Shown: positions 17,386 to 26,523, counted from the first letter of the stretch. The stretch: 64,000 nucleotides of DNA from Gottfriedia acidiceleris (GCF_002128425.1 NZ_NESS01000007.1:125555-189554); one strand, 5' to 3'. Numbers and translations are program-made. The notes: generated from the sequence alone by a model not told the origin.

Positions 17386-17970
17386 TTAATTATTCGGATA
17401 AAGAATCTCATCAATAATCCCGTATTCCTTCGCTTCCTCTGCGCTCATGAAATAGTCACGATCTGTATCTTTAGCAACCTTTTCAACCGGTTGTCCTGTT
17501 CTGTCAGCAATTATTTGGTTAATATGCTCGCGTAATTTTAAAATTCGACGAGCAGAGATTTCGATTTCCGTTGCCTGGCCTCTTGCTCCACCTAATGGTT
17601 GATGGATCATGATTTCACTGTTTGGAAGAGCAAAACGTTTCCCTTTTGTTCCAGCCAACAAAAGCATCGCACCAAAGGACGCTGCCATTCCTGTACAAAT
17701 TGTTCTAACATCAGGCTTTATATATTGCATCGTATCATAAATCGCAAATCCCGCTGAAGTCGATCCACCAGGGCTATTTATATAAAGTGAAATTTCCTTG
17801 TCAGGTGCATCTGCAGCTAAAAATAATAATTGTGCTACTACACTATTTGCTACGTGATCATTAATTTCATCACCGATAATAATAATTCGATCTTTTAACA
17901 AACGGGAATAAATATCATATGAGCGTTCACCACGATTAGATTGTTCAATTACATAAGGAACTGTAGTCAT
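17386..17970 (-). CDS. clpP: ATP-dependent Clp protease proteolytic subunit (ClpP paralog)
   Basis: 194 residues, full length. The catalytic triad is intact: Ser98 (GMAASFGA), His123 (MIHQPLGG) and Asp172 (DTDRDY). The N-terminal axial-loop region [23 protein letters not shown] and the hydrophobic docking surface are conserved, so it should form a tetradecamer and bind AAA+ partners. It differs from the canonical Bacillus ClpP in the [11 protein letters not shown] helix and a short C-terminus. It lies 30 bp downstream of a sigma-factor gene in the same direction, with AAGGAGG before the ATG. That context suggests a second, condition-specific ClpP. Confidence 0.94.
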   Translation of the reverse strand: MTTVPYVIEQSNRGERSYDIYSRLLKDRIIIIGDEINDHVANSVVAQLLFLAADAPDKEISLYINSPGGSTSAGFAIYDTMQYIKPDVRTICTGMAASFGAMLLLAGTKGKRFALPNSEIMIHQPLGGARGQATEIEISARRILKLREHINQIIADRTGQPVEKVAKDTDRDYFMSAEEAKEYGIIDEILYPNN

Positions 17971-18000
17971 TTAAAAATCCTCCTTGAAAGCGTTAATTGG

Positions 18001-18720
18001 CTATGCAGCCATGCAGAGAGTGCTCAAAGGAGATTGAGTTCGAGTTGACTCAAAATTACGGACTAACATTTTAGGGCTCTCAACAATATTTTCTAAGGAA
18101 GGAATTGCTTGGATCAAGACTGTAGGGTCTTGGACTTCTAAAGCTATATGAAAAAGTTCGTCTAGCTTCTCCCGCTCTTCTTCGCTCCAAAAATATTCAA
18201 CAGAAAGGGAGTCTTCTTCTTTGTTAGTTTTTTCTAGACGTTTTTTAGCACGATACAAACTAGATTTTATGGCTATTTCTGTTGTACCTAATATGTCTGC
18301 AATTTCCTTCGATTTATATTGAAATGCTTCTTTTAGAAAAAAGATGACTGCTTGTTTTGGAGTAAAATGCTTTAGTAAGAGTTCCACACTATTGATTTTA
18401 TGATCAACTGAATGATTAGCTGCAATTTGAGAAAGTTCAAAATCAGGAATTGCTGTTTCTTCTTTTCTTTTTCGTAAAGTATCAATCCAATGATTGTAAG
18501 CTATCTTATTTAATAAAGCTGAATTCATTTTTTCTTTATTATAAAATTTTACTGCTTTAAAAAAGGCTTCCTGAGCGATATCGTCACCGTCCCATTCATT
18601 TTGGGCTAGAAAACGACAATAGCGTTGAAGTTTAGGATAATACTCCTTCCAATAGAATTCATCAGACTTTTCATCCTGATTTTCCTTTTCTATACTATGC
18701 AGACTACGCTTACTATACAT
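18001..18720 (-). CDS. ECF-type RNA polymerase sigma factor with C-terminal extension
   Basis: 239 residues. Region 2 is at about 25-85 (EWDGDDIAQEAFFKAVKFY and NHWIDTLRKRK). Region 4 is at about 115-165 (FTPKQAVIFFLKEAFQYKSKEIADILGTTEIAIKSSLYRAKKRL). About 70 extra residues follow that I cannot assign; such tails are known in sigma factors controlled without a membrane anti-sigma. No anti-sigma gene is next to it; instead clpP follows 30 bp downstream. AAAGGAG precedes the start. A nearer ATG at 18724 is out of frame and stops after three codons. Confidence 0.88.
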   Translation of the reverse strand: MYSKRSLHSIEKENQDEKSDEFYWKEYYPKLQRYCRFLAQNEWDGDDIAQEAFFKAVKFYNKEKMNSALLNKIAYNHWIDTLRKRKEETAIPDFELSQIAANHSVDHKINSVELLLKHFTPKQAVIFFLKEAFQYKSKEIADILGTTEIAIKSSLYRAKKRLEKTNKEEDSLSVEYFWSEEEREKLDELFHIALEVQDPTVLIQAIPSLENIVESPKMLVRNFESTRTQSPLSTLCMAA

Positions 18721-18899
18721 TCATGTTCACTCCTTTATCAACACTCTCTACCTTATAAACGTTCAATAAGTATAAAAAGATACGGGGTCAAAAAGTTTTT
18801 TTATTTAATTTATGTAATATATATAAAAACTCTTCCATAATTATCCTTTGTTTTCTACTTTTAATGCATTTTAACATAATTACGAAAATCTCTAACACA

Positions 18900-18926
18900 A
18901 AAAAGCGTGAATTATTATTCCCCGCT
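18900..18926 (-). terminator. Probable terminator of the repetitive-protein gene
   Basis: On the minus strand AAGCG and CGCTT flank an AT-rich stem (AAT/ATT), followed by six T. The stem is imperfect. Confidence 0.55.
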
Positions 18927-18952
18927 TCTGTCTATGTCATGGCTCTCTTTCC

Positions 18953-19570
18953 TTAATTGGCCCCTTCTACTTCTTTTATTACTCCAATTACTGAAATAAC
19001 AGAACCAATTGCTTGAATCCAGCTTCCTGTTGCTACCAATATTTCGGACTCAGTCGTTTCATTATTTTTTTTAAGATAGTCCTCATAATAACGAATATTT
19101 TTTTGCTTATTTTCTTCTTCTCTAATTTCAAATAACGCTTCTGACCATCCAATTGCCTGTAAGGTATTTCCTATAATTTGTGTTATGCCCCCTACAATGT
19201 TTTCGGATTGACCAGGAAATGGATCAAGCTCAATCACTTCTCCAATATTAACGCCTACTCCTAAAGCTTGTAACAAATTACCTGTAATGAATAATTTATA
19301 AGATGCTTCTTTTCGAATGTCAAAAACCAGTCCTGAAGTAACTGTAATATTCCCACTTGCTGATATTTCTTTTCCTACTGCCCTAATTACAGTCCCCTCT
19401 GCTTCATCATCAATACCATTTCCTGTAGCCTGCAAAACATTGCCTATTAGAGCTAAATCATCACGGACACTATTTTTTATAAAGTTGGACGGCGTAGAAC
19501 CAATTGCAGCTGTAATTGTTCCGATTGATACAATCACAGAGCCCACTATAGCTTTTGATTCGCCTCCCAT
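18953..19570 (-). CDS. Repetitive protein of unknown function (DUF6944-like)
   Basis: About 205 residues, built from imperfect repeats around a GN-x-LQA-x-G core: IGNVLQATGNG, TGNLLQALGVG, IGNTLQAIGWS and TGSWIQAIGSV, plus IGTITAAIGS and VGKEISASGN. I associate this pattern with the DUF6944 repetitive-protein family of Bacillus, function unknown. There is no signal peptide or clear membrane helix despite the Gly/Ile richness. Possible starts are TTG 19582, GTG 19579 and ATG 19570; GGTGG five bases before the last makes it my choice. A truncated HEAT-type gene lies just upstream in the same direction. Confidence 0.7.
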   Translation of the reverse strand: MGGESKAIVGSVIVSIGTITAAIGSTPSNFIKNSVRDDLALIGNVLQATGNGIDDEAEGTVIRAVGKEISASGNITVTSGLVFDIRKEASYKLFITGNLLQALGVGVNIGEVIELDPFPGQSENIVGGITQIIGNTLQAIGWSEALFEIREEENKQKNIRYYEDYLKKNNETTESEILVATGSWIQAIGSVISVIGVIKEVEGAN

Positions 19571-19656
19571 TTCATCCACCAACCTGCTGTATTAGAACCT
19601 TTATCGTAGTATTATGAAAGAAGTTACGATTGTGTGCCTATTTATAAAAAGTAAGT

Positions 19657-19875
19657 TTATTCTTGAATTAAATCGGATATTAAAGATGGACTGCGATCAC
19701 CGATTTCATATAAAACTTTTATGGAATCATTCTGGATGTTTTTATTAGAAAGATTTTCGATAAGTTCTTTTACCGCATTTCCATCTTTGTGATCCACAGT
19801 TTGAATTGCTAGCTCGATATTTGGCTCCTCATCTTTACGATCTAAAGAGCTTGCTAATTTATCTATTACAGTCAT
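19657..19875 (-). pseudogene. N-terminal remnant of a HEAT-repeat-like protein
   Basis: 72 residues from ATG 19875 (GGAAG five bases upstream). The sequence MTVIDKLASSLDRKDEEPN, then ELAIQTVDHKD and NDSIKVLYEIGDRSPSLISD, resembles the start of a longer HEAT-like family, which I recall continuing for another 100 or so residues past the YEIG block. Here it stops after LIQE, and the following bases do not continue the fold in any frame I can read. It may be a broken copy, or a naturally short member; I lean to remnant. Confidence 0.5.
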
Positions 19876-20040
19876 GCATACTTCCATCTTTTAAGTTTAA
19901 ATATCACTTTGATTATTATGTTACACAGTATGTACATTAGCAAAAACAGGTACACACCACTTTGTTATTAAAGACTTATTCAAACATAAATACATAATTT
20001 TTCAAGAAGAAACCATCCTATTGTCAGGAGGTGTGTTAAT

Positions 20041-20247
20041 ATGTCTGAACCATTACAACCAGGGAATAAAAAACTTCCAGATTTTAATGAATTAAATGAT
20101 CGGATTATTGCTGAGCATGGTACAACAGGACCGACTTTAGTTATAAAAACAAATTTGGATCCTAAAGATTCTACTGTAGATAATCCGTATTATCGCAACG
20201 AAACGCATACACCTAAAAAACCATTTAAAAATTACTTTGAAGAATAA
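20041..20247 (+). CDS. Small acidic/hydrophilic protein, unknown
   Basis: A 68-residue soluble protein with a strong AGGAGGTG site and its own terminator, so it is very likely expressed. The composition is Pro/Asn/Lys-rich (LQPGNKKLPDFNELNDRII, then NPYYRNETHTPKKP). No domain, signal peptide or membrane segment is seen. I do not recognise it. It lies alone upstream of the RNase J paralog. Confidence 0.7.
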   Translation: MSEPLQPGNKKLPDFNELNDRIIAEHGTTGPTLVIKTNLDPKDSTVDNPYYRNETHTPKKPFKNYFEE

Positions 20248-20250
20248 TTT

Positions 20251-20286
20251 AAAAATGAGCTCGGTTTACACCGGCTCATTTTTTTT
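20251..20286 (+). terminator. Terminator of the small protein gene
   Basis: ATGAGC-t-CGGT and ACCG-GCTCAT pair, followed by eight T. Confidence 0.9.
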
Positions 20287-20398
20287 ATAAAATCTGTCGA
20301 TTGAATGATTTTACTGCTTACGTACATACTAAGAAATATATGGAAATTTCTAAAAGGAAAATGTTTATACTTTTCAATGTACTAGGAGGTATATGATT

Positions 20399-22072
20399 TT
20401 GAGTCCAACAAAAAGTATGTTATCGGTCTTTGCCTTAGGTGGAATTAATGAAATTGGAAAAAATATGTATGCTATTCAATATTTAAAAGAGATCATTCTA
20501 ATTGACTGTGGTTCGAAATTTCCGGACGAGAGTTTATTAGGGGTTGACTTGATCATTCCAGATATTACTTATCTCCAGGAAAATCAAGAAAAGATTAAAG
20601 GCTTATTTGTTACGCACGGTCATGAAGACCATATTGGTGGAATCCCGTATCTTTTGAAGCAATTGAATATTCCGGTCTATGCAACTAGATTAACGCTTGG
20701 ATTAATTGAGCTTAAATTAAAAGAGCATGGTCTATTAGGAGAAACTGAACTAATTTTAATAGACTCTGATTCGAATATTAAATTTGAACATTTTTCGATT
20801 TCATTTTTTAAAACAAATCATAGTATTCCTGATTGTTTAGGAATCGTATTTGAAACACCTGAAGGCACTGTTGTGCATACAGGGGATTTTAAATTCGATT
20901 TAACTCCTGTTAACAACCAATACCCAGATATTCATAAAATGGCTGAAATCGGTAGTAAAGGTGTTTTATTACTTTTATCAGAGAGCACGAACGCTGAACG
21001 GCCAGGTTCAACACCATCAGAACGGATTGTTGGAGAGCATATAGTAGATGCTTTTATGAAGGCAAAACAGAGAGTTATTATTTCAACATTTGCCTCTAAT
21101 GTTCACCGTGTCCAACAAATTGTTGATGCATCGATTATCACAAATCGGAAGTTAGCACTACTAGGTAGAAGCATGGTAAATGTTGTACAAGTTGCGATGG
21201 AGCAAGGATACTTATCAATCCCAGAAGGTATGTTGATTGATGCAGATGAAATTAATAGTTTCGCACCAGAATCAATTACAATTTTATGCACAGGTAGTCA
21301 AGGAGAACCGCTTGCAGCTCTTGCTCGTCTAGCTAGCTCTAGCTTTAGAGGCGTTGATGTTTATCCTGGAGATACTGTGATTTTAGCTGCTTCACCAATC
21401 CCTGGAAATGAGCGAGGCGTTTCTAAAATTATCGATAATTTTTACAATCTCGGAGCAAATGTTATTTATGGTTCAGGAAGCTCAACAGGAATGCATGTTT
21501 CTGGTCATGCTTATCAAGAAGAGCTTAAGCTCATGCTTACATTAATGAAGCCAAAATATTTTATTCCAATTCATGGTGAGAACAGAATGTTACATCATCA
21601 TCGTTCTCTTGCTGAATCTGTTGGTGTAGAACGAAAAAATATCTTTATTATTAAAAATGGAGATGTAGTCGATATTCTTCAATCAGAAGCAATACAAAGC
21701 CGAAGAATCCCGGCTGGAAATATTTATGTAGATGGCATGGGCATTGGTGATGTCGGCAACATTGTACTTAGAGATCGGAAACAGCTTGCTGAAGATGGCA
21801 TGCTTGTAATCGTTATTACTATTAATAAAATGGAAAGAAAAATTATCTCTGGACCTGATACAATTTCAAGAGGATTTGTCTATGCTCGTGACTCTGAAAG
21901 TTTACTGAAGGAAGTAAACCAAATCGTTACATCTTCAGTAAATGAATTACTTGATGAAAACAAGCTCCAATGGGGAGTTATGAAGCAAAATATTAAAAAG
22001 TCTCTTGGACAATTTTTATTTACGAAAACGAGGAGAAAACCGATGATTTTACCAATAATCATTGAAATATAG
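20399..22072 (+). CDS. Ribonuclease J family protein (paralog)
   Basis: About 557 residues. It has the metallo-beta-lactamase/beta-CASP architecture: FALGGINEIGKNMY at the start, zinc motif HGHEDHIGG (about 75-83), HTGDFKFD, the beta-CASP region from about 210 to 370, PIHGENRMLHHH and the C-terminal RNase J domain. These enzymes are 5'-3' exo- and endoribonucleases in mRNA decay and rRNA maturation. Its divergence and its solitary setting, away from an rnjA-like context, suggest an extra copy beside the housekeeping J1/J2. An AGGAGG site lies three bases before the ATG at 20393 and nine before the TTG at 20399; I favour the TTG. Confidence 0.9.
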   Translation: MSPTKSMLSVFALGGINEIGKNMYAIQYLKEIILIDCGSKFPDESLLGVDLIIPDITYLQENQEKIKGLFVTHGHEDHIGGIPYLLKQLNIPVYATRLTLGLIELKLKEHGLLGETELILIDSDSNIKFEHFSISFFKTNHSIPDCLGIVFETPEGTVVHTGDFKFDLTPVNNQYPDIHKMAEIGSKGVLLLLSESTNAERPGSTPSERIVGEHIVDAFMKAKQRVIISTFASNVHRVQQIVDASIITNRKLALLGRSMVNVVQVAMEQGYLSIPEGMLIDADEINSFAPESITILCTGSQGEPLAALARLASSSFRGVDVYPGDTVILAASPIPGNERGVSKIIDNFYNLGANVIYGSGSSTGMHVSGHAYQEELKLMLTLMKPKYFIPIHGENRMLHHHRSLAESVGVERKNIFIIKNGDVVDILQSEAIQSRRIPAGNIYVDGMGIGDVGNIVLRDRKQLAEDGMLVIVITINKMERKIISGPDTISRGFVYARDSESLLKEVNQIVTSSVNELLDENKLQWGVMKQNIKKSLGQFLFTKTRRKPMILPIIIEI

Positions 22073-22075
22073 AAA

Positions 22076-22116
22076 CAAAAAAACTCCCTATTCAATATCA
22101 ATAAGGGAGTTTTATT
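22076..22116. terminator. Bidirectional terminator between convergent genes
   Basis: AACTCCCTA and TAAGGGAGTT pair, with A/T runs on both sides. Confidence 0.85.
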
Positions 22117-23353
22117 TTGATTGTTGTTTAATTTTAGAAATTAAATCGATTAAAGAACTATTTTCTTGATCAAAATAGTCCTGCATTGGACAACTACTAT
22201 TTTCTAACCGATTTAGTACGAACGGGATCGTAAATGTTTCCATTTTTAATTCATCATTTACTTCATCCCAAAAAAGTGGAGTTGCAACTGTAGGTTTTCC
22301 CTTTCCCCTTGTAGAATATGGGCAAATAATCGTTTTACCTTTTGCATGCTGTACATAATCGATATAAAGGCGATTACCTCGATTTTTCTTTAATCTTTCG
22401 ATCGTAAAATCATCTGGAAACTTCTCAATTAAATAATGTGCAATAAAAGATGTAAATACTCTTGTATCATCATAGGTGAGCGAGTTTTCTTTTATTGGAA
22501 TATGAATTTGAATCCCTTTACTTCCAGACACTTTTGGGTAGCTTTTTATTTGAAATGATTCAAAGATTAACTTCATTTCCAATGCGGCTTTTATAGCTAA
22601 AGGAAATGCATCTGTATTAGGTGGATCCAAATCAAATACGATTTCAACCGGATTTTGGGCTTCATATGTTTGAAAAGGAATATGGTATTCAATAGCCAAT
22701 TGATTTCCTAACCATAGCAATGTTGATACATCATTACAAATAACAAAATTATTTCCCTCTTGTTCTTCAGTTTTAATAAAGCTTGGAGCATAATCTGGAC
22801 GATTTTTTTGAAAAAACGACTCACCATCTATCCCATTTGGAAAACGGATCGTTGTTAATAAACGATTTTTCAAAAACGGAAGGATATATGAAGATACTTG
22901 TGCCAAATATGATAGAAATCTTTCCTTGTTAATATAAGGTTCGTTCCAAATAACTTTATCAAGACTAGTAAGTGTTAATTCTTCCTCCAAATTAAGATTA
23001 GCCAAAAGTAAACCATCCCAAGTGCATTCATTCCATGCATGCTGTAATTGAAAAGATATAAATTTGGCATTTGTTAATTGATTGTTTTCTATACTTTGAA
23101 ACTCAAGTTCAATACAGATCCCAGGCTCAACAAATTCTATATTACCTTTTTTGCTTTTTTTATTTGCTGCGATTGCTTTAATCAAAATCCCCTTCTCTTC
23201 CACGCTAAGACCACTAGAGAAAGACCCCATTTGTAAAATATCATTTTCTATTTTTAGTCCTACTAAAAAAGTTTCCTCTTTTAAATTGAAACCTAAAATA
23301 AAGAAATAGCCTGCATAAGTTTTATTACGTTTTTGAAAAAAGTAATTATTCAT
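22112..23353 (-). CDS. LigD-type NHEJ polymerase with extra N-terminal OB-like domain
   Basis: 413 residues. Residues about 115-400 are the LigD primase-polymerase domain. It contains the FQKNRPDYAPSF segment, CNDVSTLLWLGNQLAIEYH, the catalytic EIVFDLDPP (D-x-D), KVSGSKGIQIHIPI and a final RLYIDYVQHAKGKTIICPYS block. It fills gaps at broken DNA ends. Residues 1-110 are unusual: ILGFNLKEETFLVGL..., then FVEPGICIELEFQSIENNQLTNAKF, which parallel the OB-fold of the neighbouring ligase. It is 12 bp downstream of the ligase gene, so the usual single LigD of Bacillus (YkoU) is here two proteins. Confidence 0.88.
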   Translation of the reverse strand: MNNYFFQKRNKTYAGYFFILGFNLKEETFLVGLKIENDILQMGSFSSGLSVEEKGILIKAIAANKKSKKGNIEFVEPGICIELEFQSIENNQLTNAKFISFQLQHAWNECTWDGLLLANLNLEEELTLTSLDKVIWNEPYINKERFLSYLAQVSSYILPFLKNRLLTTIRFPNGIDGESFFQKNRPDYAPSFIKTEEQEGNNFVICNDVSTLLWLGNQLAIEYHIPFQTYEAQNPVEIVFDLDPPNTDAFPLAIKAALEMKLIFESFQIKSYPKVSGSKGIQIHIPIKENSLTYDDTRVFTSFIAHYLIEKFPDDFTIERLKKNRGNRLYIDYVQHAKGKTIICPYSTRGKGKPTVATPLFWDEVNDELKMETFTIPFVLNRLENSSCPMQDYFDQENSSLIDLISKIKQQSK

Positions 23354-23365
23354 ATCTTACATCCC

Positions 23366-24310
23366 CTAATCTGTAAGAGTACATTCTTTAGGATCTTTTT
23401 CGACAAACGCTTGGATACTTGGTTGTCTTAATGAATGACCTTCAGTCCATTCAATGAATTGAACTTTAACAGTTAACAACGGTTGAATCCATTGAATTTC
23501 CTTTATTCTTTTTGGTTGGCTACTGAATGGATTCTTTTCTATTTTTATCGTATTAATGACTGTAGTAAGGTCTTTCCATTCTGATTTCGTTAATTTCCCT
23601 GTTCCCACATGTCCTATAAACTCGAGCTGATTCTTTTCGTCATACAGTCCTACCAAAATAGAATTAACAATTCCAGAACGATACGTTACCCCACCGATTA
23701 CAGCAATAATGTCCTTATAATTTTTTACTTTTTGCCACGCATTGTGCTTTCCATTGATCAAATATTTACTATTTAAATTTTTACATACGATTCCTTCTAA
23801 ATTATGTTGTTTCGCCACCTCAAATAAAGCAACTCCATCAGTATTATTTGGAACTAATTGAATTTGCTCATTAGGTTGAATTGCTTCGAATAATAAATTT
23901 TGTCTCTTTTCAAGTGGTAATTGAGTAACCCATTCTCCATTGTAAAAAAGAATATCAAAAATCATATAGAAAATAGGTACAGCTTCTATTGCTGAATCAA
24001 TCCGATCCATGCGCCTAATTCCATCTCTACGCATTACCTCATGAAATGAAGGATTACCATTTTGATCGAGAGCGATGACCTCCCCATCTAAAATGATTGA
24101 CCTAGCATTCGTATAGGATTTTATATTTGTTAGTTCTGGAAAAATCTTTGTGCGATCATTTAATTTGCGGTTAAATAATTTAACTACTTTCCCATCAAAA
24201 TAGGTTAGGATTCTTACACCGTCCCATTTAATTTGCGAAATCCACTCTGGACCAATTGGTACAATATCTGAAGAAATGGGCTCAAAAGGAAAAATTGGAT
24301 TTAGCTCCAT
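23366..24310 (-). CDS. ligD: ATP-dependent DNA ligase LigD (ligase domain only)
   Basis: A 314-residue stand-alone ligase of the NHEJ type. The adenylation Lys28 sits in IKWDGVR. Other nucleotidyltransferase motifs are LDGEVIAL, FYMIFDIL, EGIVCKN and WQKVK. The OB-fold with ILVGLYDEKNQLEFIGHVGTG follows from about 210. It seals ends held by Ku. It is the middle gene of ku-ligase-polymerase, with gaps of 13 and 12 bp, so co-transcription is nearly certain. In B. subtilis, ligase and polymerase are fused. Confidence 0.92.
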   Translation of the reverse strand: MELNPIFPFEPISSDIVPIGPEWISQIKWDGVRILTYFDGKVVKLFNRKLNDRTKIFPELTNIKSYTNARSIILDGEVIALDQNGNPSFHEVMRRDGIRRMDRIDSAIEAVPIFYMIFDILFYNGEWVTQLPLEKRQNLLFEAIQPNEQIQLVPNNTDGVALFEVAKQHNLEGIVCKNLNSKYLINGKHNAWQKVKNYKDIIAVIGGVTYRSGIVNSILVGLYDEKNQLEFIGHVGTGKLTKSEWKDLTTVINTIKIEKNPFSSQPKRIKEIQWIQPLLTVKVQFIEWTEGHSLRQPSIQAFVEKDPKECTLTD

Positions 24311-24323
24311 TACTGCCTCCTAT

Positions 24324-25160
24324 TTAACTCGTTGCTTTTTTAGGTGCTTTTGTCTTAGGCTTTTTCGGAGGTGTTGCTTGTCCTTTTGTTCGATCAATAC
24401 TTGCTTGTAATGCAGACATTAAATCAACAACATTTTTTTGCTCTGCCGGCTTCTCCTGCCCTGTCGCGATATAATCATTTTTATTAACTTTTTCTGAAAT
24501 TAATAGTTCTAAGGCTGTGCGATATGTATCAGTATAGTTTTCTGGATTAAACGTTGTCGTTAGTTGTTCAACTAGCATCATACCTGCTTGTAATTCTCGC
24601 TCCGCCAATCCAGCTTTTTCAGGCACACCGCCAGGAAGATTTTCGATTGCTCTTATCTCATCTGGAAAATGTAATGTTTCGAGAATAATCGCGTTTTTAT
24701 ATGGTCGAATCGCAGCTAATCGTTGTTTGCTACGAATTGTAATTTTAGCAAGACCGATTTTCTTACTTTTCTTCAATATTTCTGAAAGTAAAGCATATGC
24801 TTTTGTTCCACCAGAATCCGGACCAATATAATATGTTCGATCAAAATACACTGGATCAATTTCTGAAAGTTTCACAAAATCAATGATTGATACAGTTTTC
24901 AGTTCAAATTCTTCTTTTAATTTATTCATTTCCTCTTCTGTTATTTCCACAACCCTACCATTTGGTGTTTCAAAAACTTTAATAATTTCTTCTGGAGTAA
25001 CTTCATCGTCACAACTAGCAACTTTTTTATAAGAAATTGGTGTTTTACAATCCTTATGATATTGACGAAACTTTATATCCTTATCCTCAACTGCTGAAAA
25101 TAACTTTACAGGGATTGTAACTAATCCCATACTAATTGTACCTTTCCATACTGTATGCAT
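24324..25160 (-). CDS. ku: DNA end-binding protein Ku
   Basis: 278 residues. Bacterial Ku binds double-strand ends as a homodimeric ring and recruits LigD. The Ku core starts at once (MHTVWKGTISMGLVTIPVKLF) and runs to about 250, with KVASCDDEVTPEEIIK, YYIGPDSGGTKAY and ELQAGMMLVEQLTTTF. The C-terminal tail is Lys/Pro-rich (PPKKPKTKAPKK), as in Ku proteins that use a basic extension for DNA binding. It is first in the NHEJ operon. In sporulating bacilli this operon typically protects dormant spores; no forespore promoter could be assigned with confidence. Confidence 0.96.
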   Translation of the reverse strand: MHTVWKGTISMGLVTIPVKLFSAVEDKDIKFRQYHKDCKTPISYKKVASCDDEVTPEEIIKVFETPNGRVVEITEEEMNKLKEEFELKTVSIIDFVKLSEIDPVYFDRTYYIGPDSGGTKAYALLSEILKKSKKIGLAKITIRSKQRLAAIRPYKNAIILETLHFPDEIRAIENLPGGVPEKAGLAERELQAGMMLVEQLTTTFNPENYTDTYRTALELLISEKVNKNDYIATGQEKPAEQKNVVDLMSALQASIDRTKGQATPPKKPKTKAPKKATS

Positions 25161-25262
25161 ATATTCACTACCTTTATTATTTTTACGAATAGCTTTTGTT
25201 AAAAGAAAAGGTTTAATTCAATTTGCTTTTCTAGAATGTCTAAACATGAATTTCTAAAATAG

Positions 25263-25292
25263 AAAAGTTCACTCTCAATTAAGTGAACTTTT
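25263..25292 (-). terminator. Terminator overlapping the end of the MFS gene
   Basis: AAAAGTTCACT pairs with AAGTGAACTTTT. The stop codon of the MFS gene lies inside the hairpin. Confidence 0.7.
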
Positions 25293-26523
25293 TCTTTACT
25301 TTTGGCATAGGTTCTTGTTTAGGCTTAATATACTTTATGGATAAAAAAAGACCAATTACAGCTAATAAGATGGAAAAATACATCATATAATTATCTGGTT
25401 TATTCATTAAATAGGCAAAAGCAGGTGGTCCTGCAGCTACCCCTACAAAGCGTAAAGAACTATAAAGAGAAGTAATCGTTCCTCTTTGTTCTTTTTCAAT
25501 CCCTTCTGTTATTAATGCATCTAAGCTTGGTAACGACATTCCGATTCCAATCCCACTGATCAATAAACTTGTGATGATTATATAAATATCTTTATTGATG
25601 ATCGGCATTACAAACGAAAGACTTATCAAGACAAATCCAATGACAATACATTTTTTCATAGCACCTTTTTGATTTCCAATTTTTTTACCTGTTTTATAAG
25701 ATGTGTAGGATAAAGCAGCAAGCGGGATTGCTAACACGCAACCTTTCCATATTCCAACAATTTGATAACGTTTTTCTAATATTTTCGACAAATAAAAAAG
25801 CATTCCAAATAAAATGAACATTATAATGGCACCTAATATAAATATCGTATAAAGCCATTTGCCATTATTTCGAAATATTTTCCGAATTGATCTGATAAAC
25901 ATTTTAAATTTTTTCTTTCTTTTATCTGCTCTTTTTGATCTCATAGGTTGTTTTGGAGGATTTACAAATATTAAAATTAAAATAATGGATATCAAGCAAA
26001 GAAACGGTATTGATAAAAATGGTAAATACCAAATAACTGCTGCTAAAGCAGATCCAAGTATTGGACTTAGTACTTTTCCAAACGTATTCGAAGTCTCAAC
26101 TAAGCCTAATCCTTTGCTTACTTCATTTTCATCCTTAAACATGTCTCCCACACATGGAATAACAACTGGCATAGCTCCTGCAGAACCGATACCCTGAATG
26201 ATTCTTCCAACAATTAACCACGCATATGGATTTTCTAACTTCCAACAAACAATGCCGGCTAAAGCCCCTCCAATTCCCGCAATAATTAAACTTGGAATAA
26301 TCACTTTTTTTCTCCCAAATAAATCCGATAAATAACCAGCTATAGGGATAAGAATGATTGCAATAACTGAATAAACAGTTATAATCATTGAAACTTTAAG
26401 ACCAGATATATTTAATTGTTGTTCTAATTTTGGTAGTACGGGAATCAACATTGAATTACCTAAAGTCATTACTAGAGGTACTGTAGATAGAGCCCATAAA
26501 CTCCGCATTTGTTTTTTATCCAT
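25279..26523 (-). CDS. MFS multidrug/tetracycline-type efflux transporter
   Basis: About 414 residues and 12 predicted helices. Motif A is GYLSDLFGRKKVI (about 62-74). The antiporter motif C region is around KVLSPILGSALA, with GRIIQGIGSAGAMPVV in helix 4. This is the drug:H+ antiporter-1 pattern shared by Bmr/NorA- and TetA-like pumps. A basic central loop (RSKRADKRKKKFKM) separates the halves. The start at 26523 follows GGAGG; an upstream in-frame ATG lacks a site. The substrate is unknown. Confidence 0.86.
   Translation of the reverse strand: MDKKQMRSLWALSTVPLVMTLGNSMLIPVLPKLEQQLNISGLKVSMIITVYSVIAIILIPIAGYLSDLFGRKKVIIPSLIIAGIGGALAGIVCWKLENPYAWLIVGRIIQGIGSAGAMPVVIPCVGDMFKDENEVSKGLGLVETSNTFGKVLSPILGSALAAVIWYLPFLSIPFLCLISIILILIFVNPPKQPMRSKRADKRKKKFKMFIRSIRKIFRNNGKWLYTIFILGAIIMFILFGMLFYLSKILEKRYQIVGIWKGCVLAIPLAALSYTSYKTGKKIGNQKGAMKKCIVIGFVLISLSFVMPIINKDIYIIITSLLISGIGIGMSLPSLDALITEGIEKEQRGTITSLYSSLRFVGVAAGPPAFAYLMNKPDNYMMYFSILLAVIGLFLSIKYIKPKQEPMPKVKKKFT

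Noticed and set aside
17984-17997. cre-like TGAAAGCGTTAATT before clpP
   Set aside because: Only 12 of 14 positions fit, and it overlaps the sigma-clpP junction and ribosome-site region, so it may be chance.
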